In this document: piece by piece, positions 32,260 to 40,780 of the stretch
Layout: the number at the start of each line of letters is the position of its first letter
Numbering within the stretch: position 1 is the first letter of the stretch
NCBI RefSeq assembly: GCF_014697615.1
Contig: NZ_JACJSD010000038.1
Coordinates: 1-64,000 of the forward strand
Direction of reading: 5' to 3'
Length of the DNA stretch: 64,000 nucleotides
From: Nostoc sp. FACHB-280
GTDB lineage: Bacteria; Cyanobacteriota; Cyanobacteriia; Cyanobacteriales; Nostocaceae
Made by a program: the position numbers and the translations under genes
The notes under the pieces: model-generated
What the model was told of the DNA's origin: nothing
Seen by the model: only the letters and a program-made list of their open reading frames with translations
Database searches by the model: none

Positions 32260-33258
32260 TTAAGAGAGATTGGCTAATCTAAATAAGGTGCGGATAGTGA
32301 TACCTGTCTTGTTAAAAGACTGCCATTTGTAGGCGCATTCGCCTGGTTTGTACTTAGGAGAAAGTTGGCTCCAGGTGTCCCATGCTTTAAATAAAATGGG
32401 ACTAACACTCTTGAGTGCCATCCCGACTTGAATCCACGAATGGTAGTCATCTGCAAACCGAGGGTGGATGACTTCGAGTAGTACAAGTGCGGTTTGAATA
32501 TTGGTTTCTATTGACGGAATTAAATGAGCGTACCTGTCTACCCCATATCTGCGGTTATATTTTTCTTTGGGTAGGTTAAACTTTCTTGTTTTCTCCTGTT
32601 TGGCAAGCATTTGGGCAATTACCCAATCGGGAGCTATTTCTATTTGGCGTTCAGATGGACTACAGCCGGGAAGCCATCTGTAATTTCTACCTTCTGGGTG
32701 AAAGGATGGGGGAAGAATTGAAGCTAGGTTTTTGCCTCGAAACTCCAGGTGTTCGTCCTTCCCAGTTTTGATTTTGCGAGATTTGACATCGCAAGCTTTT
32801 GAATTTGGGATGAGGTATAAGCGTTGGCTGCGATATTTCCTCCCAGAGGTAAATGCAATTGTGGGAGGGAGATATTTTTGAGCGCGATTGTGTAACGATT
32901 CCGTAGGAGTATCGCGTGTTTCGGCGGGTGTTAGCTGGTTGAGTTCTTCTGGTTCAGAATGTTCGTTAATTTGGATGATGTGTCGCCAGGATGTTTCCCC
33001 ATCGCAGTCAATAGCTACTAAGTACCCTTGAGGATGATTAAAACCGCATACCAAAGCTACACCAGTGGGTGTGATAAATCTGTTATTTGTCCAAACTTTT
33101 AGCCGACGGCGGATGAGTTCAGTTTGTAGTTCTTTGGGAGAGTAAGTGTTTTTTTCCCATTCTTTCCCTAAAGGACGTTTACCAAAGGTAGGAACGATTC
33201 GCCATTCTTCGGGTAGGTTGTCAAGCGAAGATACCAAATGACGGATTTGGGCGTGCAT
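32260..33258 (-). CDS. Prim-pol type DNA primase
   Basis: The 332-residue protein has an archaeo-eukaryotic primase-like N-terminal domain: WRIVPTFGKRPLGKEW, a catalytic acidic pair in YLVAIDCDGETSW, and FRGKNLASILPPSFHPEGRNY with its conserved His. A PriCT_2-type C-terminus follows (YHSWIQVGMALKSVSP, YKWQSFNKTGITIRTLFRLA). Such enzymes make primers and often extend them on plasmids and phages. With the polymerase, clamp, loader and SSBs it makes a near-complete replisome. It opens the operon that runs into the PRTRC genes. No clear ribosome site is seen; the start codon lies in an inverted repeat. Confidence 0.85.
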   Translation of the reverse strand: MHAQIRHLVSSLDNLPEEWRIVPTFGKRPLGKEWEKNTYSPKELQTELIRRRLKVWTNNRFITPTGVALVCGFNHPQGYLVAIDCDGETSWRHIIQINEHSEPEELNQLTPAETRDTPTESLHNRAQKYLPPTIAFTSGRKYRSQRLYLIPNSKACDVKSRKIKTGKDEHLEFRGKNLASILPPSFHPEGRNYRWLPGCSPSERQIEIAPDWVIAQMLAKQEKTRKFNLPKEKYNRRYGVDRYAHLIPSIETNIQTALVLLEVIHPRFADDYHSWIQVGMALKSVSPILFKAWDTWSQLSPKYKPGECAYKWQSFNKTGITIRTLFRLANLS

Positions 33259-33296
33259 GAATTCATGTGGCTAATTATTTCGATAATTCATGCACG
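33252..33296 (-). promoter_or_regulatory. 12-bp inverted repeat covering the primase start codon
   Basis: CGTGCATGAATT (33252-33263) pairs perfectly with AATTCATGCACG (33285-33296). On the mRNA the primase AUG (33256-33258) lies inside the stem, so folding would hide it. This is a candidate for translational control, or a dimeric operator. Confidence 0.5.
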
Positions 33297-33299
33297 AGT

Positions 33300-33318
33300 G
33301 CGTTAGTGACCGTAGTGG
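33300..33318 (-). promoter_or_regulatory. Recurrent upstream motif, copy 2 (primase)
   Basis: GCGTTAGT, 6 bases, AGTGG on the + strand, 42 bases before the primase start and directly beyond the inverted repeat. See copy 1 for the family of sites. Confidence 0.55.
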
Positions 33319-33334
33319 TTTGAGATTATGACTG

Positions 33335-33550
33335 TCATGCTAATTGATGGCCAGCTTCAACTAGCTTAACAAGTGTATTTTGGTCAAACGCTTTAATACC
33401 GGATACAAATTGTTGCCACTGCTGCCATTTCTCTTTTGAATAGGTGTCGTTAGGGTCAAAGTTGCAAACTTGACAGAATTTATGAAAATCAGCATTCCAG
33501 TGAAACGTACAAATACCTGTTATTAAATAGTTGATTTGTTGCTCGTCCAT
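33335..33550 (-). CDS. Small hypothetical protein
   Basis: A 71-residue, aromatic-rich helical protein (CTFHWNADFHKFCQVCNFDP, EKWQQWQQF). Two Cys and two His could bind metal, but the spacing fits no known finger. It lies between the primase and an unknown gene on the same strand. Confidence 0.5.
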   Translation of the reverse strand: MDEQQINYLITGICTFHWNADFHKFCQVCNFDPNDTYSKEKWQQWQQFVSGIKAFDQNTLVKLVEAGHQLA

Positions 33551-33578
33551 GATTAATATTTCAGATGGCGATTATGTT

Positions 33579-34325
33579 TTAAGCTAACCTTTTGTTAAGT
33601 GCATTTTCGACTTGATAAGTCCCAAGAGTACAGTTTGCATTGCAAGGAAATGTGGGAAATTCAAGATAGTTATTCATAGTTTTTGTTACCTTGCACAGTA
33701 CCATTATCCCCTCCCTACCCTTCTTTTTTTGATTGTGATAGTAGCTGATAACCTCAAATTCATTATTGCCAGCCTCAAATCTACTTCCTCTATATTGAGA
33801 GATAGCCTTGTTCCAATCTGGTTGCCAGAGCATGAGTGTATCTATTGCCATTGCTCTCACAGTTGGATTATCTAATTTCATTAGGATATCTGGTAAGTAA
33901 TGACATTGTTTGGCAATTACTTCTCGTGCGTAATTTATCAGCCAATACTCTGCTTCTCTTAAAAGAGCTTTTGATTCAAGGTTTTGACACACTTCATCGT
34001 AAACCTTAGACATTAAATATGCCCTTTGTTCAAAAACCATCCCATTAGTTCGCAGTTTTAAGTCTGATGGATAATTAATTATCAAATCAGCTAGTTCATC
34101 ACTAATTTTGGGAAGAGGATATTCATTGTATTGTGGGATTTCAGGATGGGTTATTTTCACCTGATACCCTAGATTAACAGCATAATTTATAATAAAATCA
34201 ATATTGTTAGACTCGACAAAATCTCCTATTTGGAAATTTGTTTCTAGAAGTAGATATGTTGGTGCGTGGAGAATTTGAAACCGTTTGGGGTTCGGACTTG
34301 AATCGGCTAATAGTTCGACGTACAT
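33579..34325 (-). CDS. Hypothetical protein
   Basis: This 248-residue protein has a beta-containing N-terminus (MYVELLADSS, LLLETNFQIGDFVESNNID) and a helical remainder, with a Cys pair near the end (FPTFPCNANCTLGTY). No family was recognised. A looser copy of the recurrent upstream motif lies at 34358-34376, about 33 bases before the ATG, which suggests control shared with the replication genes. Confidence 0.55.
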   Translation of the reverse strand: MYVELLADSSPNPKRFQILHAPTYLLLETNFQIGDFVESNNIDFIINYAVNLGYQVKITHPEIPQYNEYPLPKISDELADLIINYPSDLKLRTNGMVFEQRAYLMSKVYDEVCQNLESKALLREAEYWLINYAREVIAKQCHYLPDILMKLDNPTVRAMAIDTLMLWQPDWNKAISQYRGSRFEAGNNEFEVISYYHNQKKKGREGIMVLCKVTKTMNNYLEFPTFPCNANCTLGTYQVENALNKRLA

Positions 34326-34426
34326 CGCTTATTATCATAAACTTTCATCAATCTTGCGCGTAAGCGATGTATGTGGTTTTATTACTGAAAAGATAATCCT
34401 ACCCAAGCTGGATAGGAGTATCTTAG

Positions 34427-37147
34427 TTATTGATTAATAGTTCTTGTCTGTGTAGGATTGATTATTTCCTCTAGTAGAGATAACCCAACTGATTTAAACA
34501 GTGCTTTGTTATCATCAGGGCAGCGTTGAATTGTTGTAAAAGAAGAGCAGCCGTATTTACAAGGACAATTATCGACTAGAAACTTTGCTTTAATAAAGGC
34601 AGTCTCTAAATATTTGATGAGGGTATCGCACATACCTGTACCATGTTCACAAGTATCAAAGAAATAGCCAACTATCTTAGTATTAGACGGCACTTCTACT
34701 AACATGAAATCTATATCTCGACTGTTTGCTCCATGTTCGACAAGTGGTAAACTGAGTATAAGGTGATGAGCGAGAGTATGAACGCAAATTTGGGTTTCAT
34801 TGCTTTCAAATAGTTGTTTCTCCTCATTGGTAATATATTTCTGTTTATTAAGTATCTCTTTTCTGTGATTTTTGACCACAACTGAAAAATATTTTCTTGC
34901 ATCAGCGTTAATTTCAACCCTAACGCAGAATGTATTGTAGTTAAGAGCAAGTGATTCTTCGTATTTATTTTCCTCCAAAAGTTCGACAGATTCTCGTTCA
35001 ATCAGTTGGGTTTTACAAGCAGAGCAAGTTTGTAAGTGTCCAGGTAAGTTTAAATTGAAATTGCGACATCTGTTATTAGTGCAAGTCCATTTTTGTTCCA
35101 GTCTGTACAAGTTGTACCCGTAAACTTCTTCTTTGATTTTGGCTAAAACAGGTGTAAATCTAGTAGCCCCTTGGGAAAGATTGATAATTTTGGCTTCCCC
35201 TGCAATTTTGATTTCCTCGAAATTTAGGCTTCCTTCGGGACGACTAAATAAGTTGGTTGCTTCAATTGGCTTGAGAATTGCTTTTCCTTCGGTTAAATTT
35301 AGCTCTTGTGATTTATATTGTACGGGGTTGCCATCAAAATCTTGAGCAAGATATATGGCACCAGGGTAAACTTCTCTTAGTGCAGAAGATGCCGAACTTT
35401 CCTCAAACTCTTCCGCGCTATCTTGATTGATATAACTGATGTTTTGGTCAGTGTTGCCTCTGACTTTAATTTTTGAGTGGACATAACCGAGATTTCGATT
35501 AGTTGTCAGTCTTTGATTGTAGCTGAATATCAGTTGATTATTACCGATTAACTGTCGGGCGATCGCATTACCAGAACTACCAAAATGTTGGGCAATTTGA
35601 GCTTGTGTCGGTTTACTTTCTTTGCAACAAGCGAGAATATGCTGCTCCAAAGTTGTTTCATAATTGTGGTTAAAGTTGATAATTTCTGGAGGATCAGATA
35701 AAAGGCGTTCTGGGTAATTGGCGTAGTAAGAATCCATAATCGACCTTTTCGACGGAATAAACACCAATAGTCCTGCTTCCTGCCTCCCTGCACGTCCTCC
35801 CCTTTGGCGAAAGGCAAGAATTGAGCCAGGGTAACTATGTACGATAGTTGCATCAATAGACCCAATATCTAAACCCGCCTCCAAAGCACTTGTGGATATA
35901 ATGAACTTGACCTTCCCGCTTTGTATATCTGCAATAATTTTGTTACGCTGATTTGCCTTCATGCTCCCATAAAATGCTGAGATAGTTTCTCCCAGATGGG
36001 GCAGTTGCATCTCGATTAAAGCTTTACGTATGGCATTAGTTAAAACCTTAACCAGTTCCCTACTATCGCAGAAACAAATCCCGACGATGCCTTTACTTAC
36101 GAGCATAGCTGCGACTTGGGCAGTTTGGTAAAATGTATTGTTCCGTGGTTTGAGACTAATAAAAGTAATCTCCGAGCGTTTTGCCCCACTTTGGTCAATA
36201 ATAGCAAGGTTACTTTGTTCTTCTCGATTAGATATCTTCTGGGCAATTTCGCTGCTGTTACTAATTGTTGCAGAAGCGAAGATGTATTGTAATTTTGAAA
36301 TATCATTGCCGACAGATTCTATCATGAGTTGAGTTCGCCGATTAAGTAGTGCAAAATGCGAACCAAATATGCCTTGATAAAAGTGCATTTCGTCACAGAC
36401 AATGATTGAAAGTTTTCTGATTGTTTCTCTAAATCCCCAGTTGGAATCGAATTGGTAGTTGTTTAGCTCGTGGTTCCATACATCAGGAGTCACGCATAAA
36501 ATTGAAGGTTGATTGCTGTAAAGTTGTTTGCGCTCTTGGGGAGGAATATCTCCATTAATATTGAGAATTTGGGGACGAATATTTTCATCTAAGTGGCTAA
36601 CAAAGGAACGTATTTTCTCTACCTGGTCAAATGCTAGTGCTTTCAAGTTAAAGAATACTAAAGCTGATTTACCCTTTAGACACTCATGAATGACTGGAAT
36701 GAGAAAAGAAATACTTTTACCACTGCTGGTAGGAGTTTGGAGAATTATATCTTCTCCTTTTTTGTAAGCTTGCCATGCCTCGACTTGATGAGAGTATAGT
36801 TGGGTGATTCCTGACTTACTTAGGGCCAGTTTAACTAGAGGGTGAATATCATCTGGGATGGGATAAAGTTTAGCTTTTTGAGCGGGAATTACTTCACAGC
36901 TTTGTAATTTTCCTGAGCCGTCAAGAATAGCAGCTATCTCTTGGTAGAGAATGCTTTTACCTGTTGGTGCTTGGTTTAGAGGTAATAAATTACCGCTATT
37001 GACTTCATGCTCCCAGTCGAAAATAATTTGGTTTAAACTACCCTTTTTAAAGTAAAGGTTTTTCTCAATGATGGCGGCGATATGTATAACACCATGTTCT
37101 TTAGAATAAACCTGCTTGTTTGCTTCTAACCATTCAGGCTGGTTCAT
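34427..37147 (-). CDS. MrfA/Hrq1-like SF2 DNA helicase with DUF1998-type zinc end
   Basis: A 906-residue superfamily 2 helicase. It has the Q-like region YSHQVEAWQAYKKGED, P-loop QTPTSSGKS, motif II CDEMH (DEMH rather than DEAH or DEVH), motif III SATISN, a second RecA domain (ISTSALEAGLDIGSID) and motif VI QRGGRAGR. The C-terminus carries a four-Cys cluster (NCPCKYGCSSFTTIQRCPDD) as in YprA/MrfA, which repair mitomycin-type lesions together with MrfB. An extra zinc ribbon (WTCTNN and, later, LQTCSACKT) precedes it. It is probably for repair or fork restart on the plasmid; no MrfB-like nuclease is adjacent. Confidence 0.85.
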   Translation of the reverse strand: MNQPEWLEANKQVYSKEHGVIHIAAIIEKNLYFKKGSLNQIIFDWEHEVNSGNLLPLNQAPTGKSILYQEIAAILDGSGKLQSCEVIPAQKAKLYPIPDDIHPLVKLALSKSGITQLYSHQVEAWQAYKKGEDIILQTPTSSGKSISFLIPVIHECLKGKSALVFFNLKALAFDQVEKIRSFVSHLDENIRPQILNINGDIPPQERKQLYSNQPSILCVTPDVWNHELNNYQFDSNWGFRETIRKLSIIVCDEMHFYQGIFGSHFALLNRRTQLMIESVGNDISKLQYIFASATISNSSEIAQKISNREEQSNLAIIDQSGAKRSEITFISLKPRNNTFYQTAQVAAMLVSKGIVGICFCDSRELVKVLTNAIRKALIEMQLPHLGETISAFYGSMKANQRNKIIADIQSGKVKFIISTSALEAGLDIGSIDATIVHSYPGSILAFRQRGGRAGRQEAGLLVFIPSKRSIMDSYYANYPERLLSDPPEIINFNHNYETTLEQHILACCKESKPTQAQIAQHFGSSGNAIARQLIGNNQLIFSYNQRLTTNRNLGYVHSKIKVRGNTDQNISYINQDSAEEFEESSASSALREVYPGAIYLAQDFDGNPVQYKSQELNLTEGKAILKPIEATNLFSRPEGSLNFEEIKIAGEAKIINLSQGATRFTPVLAKIKEEVYGYNLYRLEQKWTCTNNRCRNFNLNLPGHLQTCSACKTQLIERESVELLEENKYEESLALNYNTFCVRVEINADARKYFSVVVKNHRKEILNKQKYITNEEKQLFESNETQICVHTLAHHLILSLPLVEHGANSRDIDFMLVEVPSNTKIVGYFFDTCEHGTGMCDTLIKYLETAFIKAKFLVDNCPCKYGCSSFTTIQRCPDDNKALFKSVGLSLLEEIINPTQTRTINQ

Positions 37148-37180
37148 AAAAAGATACCTACTTGCTGTTTTAGCAGGTAG

Positions 37181-37200
37181 GCGTTAGTCCAAAGTAGTGG
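37181..37200 (-). promoter_or_regulatory. Recurrent upstream motif, copy 3 (helicase)
   Basis: The + strand reads gcgttagtccaaagtagtgg: GCGTTAGT, 7 bases, AGTGG, 34 bases before the helicase ATG. See copy 1. Confidence 0.55.
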
Positions 37201-37241
37201 TTTTGGTTATTGCTATACTATTGATGCTCTGCTTTATATTG

Positions 37242-38075
37242 TCAGAACGCAAATGCTTTTGGCGTTAATGAAATTTGTGCTTTAGTACTATAACTATTTA
37301 CAAGCTGTTCTAAGCGTTCAACAATACTGCCTTTAAGTATGGAATAGTTAGCTTGATTAGTGACAATTATCGATAGCTCAGTTGCCCATTGCTCATAATT
37401 AGAACTACCAATAATACCAGTAGAAGACTGGATATAGTTAACAAGAATGCTGTCATTGAAACCAAAGCCACTTTCACCCCAGATGCAGGCAGATTGCAGC
37501 AAATACTCGTAGTCTGCGAATACTTGAAACAAGGGGTTCCATCTAGGGGCATCGCTTCGATAGTGGACGAAACCATTGCTGTCGAATATCTCTTGTTGCC
37601 ATAGAAGCTGCTGTAGGGAGCAGCAATTGCTAGGCGAAACAAAAGGCTTTCCTTGGCGAACCACACTACCATTGCGGATGACATCGCGGCGGCGCTGCTG
37701 TCTTGCTATGCCATATCGGATATTGGAATGTTGTTTAAAGTACTGCCGCATTGAGGCAACAAATTCAGGAGCAATGCTGTTGTCATCGTCCAGGTATGAA
37801 ACAATGTCACCACCAGCTGCATCTAGTCCCAGGTTACGGGCGTAGCACAAGCCAAAGCCACTGCAAGGGTCAGGGTGTTCCATTTCAACGTAAGTGATAG
37901 GGAAATCAGCTTTTGCCCTAATGCTGGTGATAATATCTCTAGTATCAGGATTAGTGCCATCATTGATAACGATCCATTCAAAATTGCGGTCAGTTTGACT
38001 TTGAATGCTTGGCAGTGCAGTAGATGCAAGCTGCACAGGTCTATTGTATGTTGCAGTGATGATTGATAATTTCAA
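37242..38075 (-). CDS. Family 2 (GT-A) glycosyltransferase
   Basis: The protein starts LSIITATYNRPVQLASTALP, has the acidic IVINDGTNPD loop, CYARNLGLDAAGGDIVSYLD and the metal-binding DDD (YLDDDNSI), all typical of GT2 enzymes using a nucleotide-sugar donor. The acceptor is unknown. It starts with TTG in a TTGA overlap with the end of folD, with GGAG just upstream, so the two proteins are made together. The pairing with FolD is unusual. Confidence 0.8.
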   Translation of the reverse strand: MKLSIITATYNRPVQLASTALPSIQSQTDRNFEWIVINDGTNPDTRDIITSIRAKADFPITYVEMEHPDPCSGFGLCYARNLGLDAAGGDIVSYLDDDNSIAPEFVASMRQYFKQHSNIRYGIARQQRRRDVIRNGSVVRQGKPFVSPSNCCSLQQLLWQQEIFDSNGFVHYRSDAPRWNPLFQVFADYEYLLQSACIWGESGFGFNDSILVNYIQSSTGIIGSSNYEQWATELSIIVTNQANYSILKGSIVERLEQLVNSYSTKAQISLTPKAFAF

Positions 38076-39262
38076 AGCTCCATACCTCTATCATTTGATT
38101 GCGTTGTTGTTGAATCGATCGCAGCTTGAATTTGTTGCCATCTTGTTACGTCCTCGTTTGTTATACCTCTAGCGGTTTCAATTTGATTACTTGCAAGAGA
38201 TAGCCGAATTAACGTTAGCTTTTCATTGGTTCTGGCAACAGTTAAACTTTGCGTGGTGCTATTGAAGCGGATCTGGTAGTTACTGCCTTCCAAGACAAAT
38301 AGGTTTTCTCTCTCTGTGCGAATGGATTGAGGGTAGGCAGTTGTTTGTTGTGCGAAGAACACTCTAGCTATGGGGGCTATTATAGTAGCACGTTGCATTT
38401 GTTCTTGCTGTAATTGCTGGTAGTTCCATTTCCCAAGTTCTACGCCCAAATCCATTTTTACCAAACGTTCTGCTAAAATTGCCATTTCTATCGGGCCAAC
38501 ACCTCCAGGGACGGGCGTAATGTTTTGGGGGATTCTGTAAGCACTACGATCTACATCACCAGCAGCACCAGAAGCAGTAGGTGTGAAGCCACCATCGACA
38601 ACCAAGCGATGAGACGGGAGTACATAAGGAGTGAAAATTCCTTGTCTTCCGGTGACTGATACCACAATGTCAGCTGCTTGAGTTCTACTCAAGTCATCGC
38701 CGTCTTCCAAACAGAAACAGCTGATTCTACTTGCTTCTAAATATTTGATGACACCATTACCTACAAAGCCACCTCCGCCGACAACTGCAACATTGGAATC
38801 CCTTTGTGCGTAGGATTCAACAATTCTGGCGATTCCTTCAGCAGTAGCACAACTTTCAAAGAAATTGTTGCTTTGTCTGCGGACGATATCTATATCTTTT
38901 TGTGGTTCTAATAGCCCAATTGAACTTGTAAACTTAGCTGGAATTGGGTATTGAACAATAGCAGCAGTCACCTTACTATTTTCATTAATGGATTGGATAA
39001 TGTTGTCAAATTGCTCTACTGCAATATTGGGTGAAAGCACAATATAATTGGGAGTAATGCCAATAGCGTTGAACGTTGCTACTTTTTGTTCTGCTGAGAT
39101 TCTGGCTGCTTCATGTCTAGCTCTTAGTCCGTTGCTGGCATTTTCTGAAGCCTCAAATCTGATGATTGCTACTTCTTTTTGAGATGCTTGAAAAATGGAT
39201 TTGTATTTTTGACATTCTTGCTTTACGTGTTCTCGTATTAATTGTCCGTCTATGAGTGTCAT
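38072..39262 (-). CDS. folD: FolD-like methylene-THF dehydrogenase/cyclohydrolase with extra C-terminal domain
   Basis: The first ~280 residues follow FolD: an N-terminal domain, EPQKDIDIVR (from the L-x-P-x-K-D-V-D element), a Rossmann part (VAVVGGGGFVGNGVIKYLE) and ITPVPGGVGPIEMAIL. FolD interconverts 5,10-methylene-THF, methenyl-THF and 10-formyl-THF. The usual catalytic Y-x-x-x-K is altered in this copy (ARHEAARISAEQK), so activity is uncertain. About 115 extra residues follow (LEGSNYQIRFNSTTQSLTVA, ITNEDVTRWQQI), resembling segments of the 747-residue protein at 47605. The end reads DRGMEL. Confidence 0.75.
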   Translation of the reverse strand: MTLIDGQLIREHVKQECQKYKSIFQASQKEVAIIRFEASENASNGLRARHEAARISAEQKVATFNAIGITPNYIVLSPNIAVEQFDNIIQSINENSKVTAAIVQYPIPAKFTSSIGLLEPQKDIDIVRRQSNNFFESCATAEGIARIVESYAQRDSNVAVVGGGGFVGNGVIKYLEASRISCFCLEDGDDLSRTQAADIVVSVTGRQGIFTPYVLPSHRLVVDGGFTPTASGAAGDVDRSAYRIPQNITPVPGGVGPIEMAILAERLVKMDLGVELGKWNYQQLQQEQMQRATIIAPIARVFFAQQTTAYPQSIRTERENLFVLEGSNYQIRFNSTTQSLTVARTNEKLTLIRLSLASNQIETARGITNEDVTRWQQIQAAIDSTTTQSNDRGMEL

Positions 39263-39325
39263 TTAATATGGAGTTAAATTTGATCGAAAAAATTGTCTGG
39301 TACAAACAATCTTCTGAATTCCTAA

Positions 39326-39568
39326 TTAGAATTCATTGGAACTAGGACGTTTAGTGATTTCACCAACTTCTTTACCGTCGCAGGAAACCCAGTTTGTGAC
39401 GTAGCGTTCAGTGTCATGGAAGCCACTAAATTCAATACTGTTACCAGAACACTTATCTTTGAACCATTGTTCGGCTTCTTGTTCTGTATTGAATGTTCTA
39501 GCAGTGACTTCTTCTATTGGAAGATTCCAGTTTGTATTGCCATATAAATCGCAAACATAATGTGTCAT
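39326..39568 (-). CDS. Small hypothetical protein
   Basis: An 80-residue, aromatic- and acid-rich protein (YVCDLYGNTNWNLPIEEVTA, WFKDKCSGNSIEFSGFHDT) with a likely alpha/beta fold. No family was recognised. It is transcribed divergently from the gene at 39604. Confidence 0.5.
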   Translation of the reverse strand: MTHYVCDLYGNTNWNLPIEEVTARTFNTEQEAEQWFKDKCSGNSIEFSGFHDTERYVTNWVSCDGKEVGEITKRPSSNEF

Positions 39569-39603
39569 ATCTGTTACTCTTTTAACAATATCTAAAAACC
39601 ACT

Positions 39604-40017
39604 ATGACAATTTTAAATCAACAACAGCAGGCTGAATTAATTATCCAACAAGCTTGCAAGGAAAATTTTACTGATAGCGAGAAAGCTATTTACGATGACT
39701 TTATTCTGGAAGCGGGGGTAAAAAATCCAGCTAAGATGACTGAGGCTACTGCTGATGCTTTGATTAGATTCCTTAATGGCTGCGAAGCATCTAACGAGTT
39801 TGTTGCTAATGTATTAAATCGCCTCGCGCAAGTTGTCCCGGCTCATATTATGACCAAGATTCTTCTTAGTGATAATGACGGTGATGGTGTGCCTTTATAC
39901 GAGGAATTAAAACTTGGAACAAAGGTTACGGAATTTGATACCTCTTTTGAAATAGCGTCTGCAAGACAAAGGCAATATCAATTTTCTCCAACTCGGAATT
40001 GCGATATGGAGTTGTAA
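39604..40017 (+). CDS. Hypothetical protein with EF-hand-like loop
   Basis: The 137-residue, mostly helical protein contains DNDGDGVPLYEE, an acidic loop with the D-x-D-x-D-G spacing and distal Glu of calcium-binding EF-hand or dockerin loops. Only one loop is seen. The family is unknown. It ends RNCDMEL, like the FolD end (GMEL). Confidence 0.55.
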   Translation: MTILNQQQQAELIIQQACKENFTDSEKAIYDDFILEAGVKNPAKMTEATADALIRFLNGCEASNEFVANVLNRLAQVVPAHIMTKILLSDNDGDGVPLYEELKLGTKVTEFDTSFEIASARQRQYQFSPTRNCDMEL

Positions 40018-40243
40018 GTATAACCTGAACATTATTAGGAATTTTTATTGAAAATATAGATAATACATTTTGAAGTGCGGCATGTGAGTATAAAACAACC
40101 TTCCTTACAATAGAAGAATTAAAAACGGGAAATCCTCGAAATAAACCTGACATCAGGCATGATAATGTCGATAAAAAAAGCTTCAGATGAACTCTGTACA
40201 ATAAATTATTAGTCCTTACTGCATCTGCTTCACCATACCGCTT

Positions 40244-40627
40244 ATGTCAGATCAAAGAGCACCAGAAATCGAGCTGCTCCGTGCAGCGTATGCAGCCTTC
40301 AACGCGCGAGACATTGACGCTGCCCTTGCCCTCATGACTCCGGACGTGGTTTGGCCGAGAGCGTTCAAAGGCGGTTTTGTCCGTGGGCCTGAAGAAGTTC
40401 GCGCTTACTGGACGGAGCAATGGAGCGAGATCGATCCGCACGTTGAGCCGGTTTCCTTTTACTTGGAGGAGGGCGGGCACATTTTGGTCGATGTACATCA
40501 GGTCGTGCGTGACTTGGCTGGAGCTGTTCTTGCCGATGAGCACGTGGGTCATCGATTCACCCTTGAACACGGCTTGATTCAAGCTATGGAAGTGGACAGA
40601 CTTCCATCGTCCACCCCAAAGACCTAA
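40244..40627 (+). CDS. SnoaL/NTF2-like protein, probably recently acquired
   Basis: This 127-residue protein shows the SnoaL-like cone fold: an N-terminal helix (EIELLRAAYAAFNARDIDAA), LALMTPDVVWPRAFKGGFVRG, RAYWTEQWSEIDPHVEP, and strands with RFTLEHGLIQAMEV. Members are polyketide cyclases, isomerases or non-catalytic sensors; the substrate is unknown. Codons are clearly GC-rich (GCC, GCG, CTC, GAC) against AT-rich neighbours, a sign of transfer from a high-GC bacterium. The end of the protein may be shortened. Confidence 0.85.
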   Translation: MSDQRAPEIELLRAAYAAFNARDIDAALALMTPDVVWPRAFKGGFVRGPEEVRAYWTEQWSEIDPHVEPVSFYLEEGGHILVDVHQVVRDLAGAVLADEHVGHRFTLEHGLIQAMEVDRLPSSTPKT

Positions 40628-40780
40628 CCACGCGCAAAGAGCGAACAGGCATTTCTAGGGCGGCCTTCTTCTGTATATTGAGTATAAAAATGCGCTACTG
40701 TTAATCGCAAGCGCATTCCCGATCGTGTACAGCGATCGCAAGACTCCCAGCCTAAATAATTAGGCGATTCCCCTGTAAGT

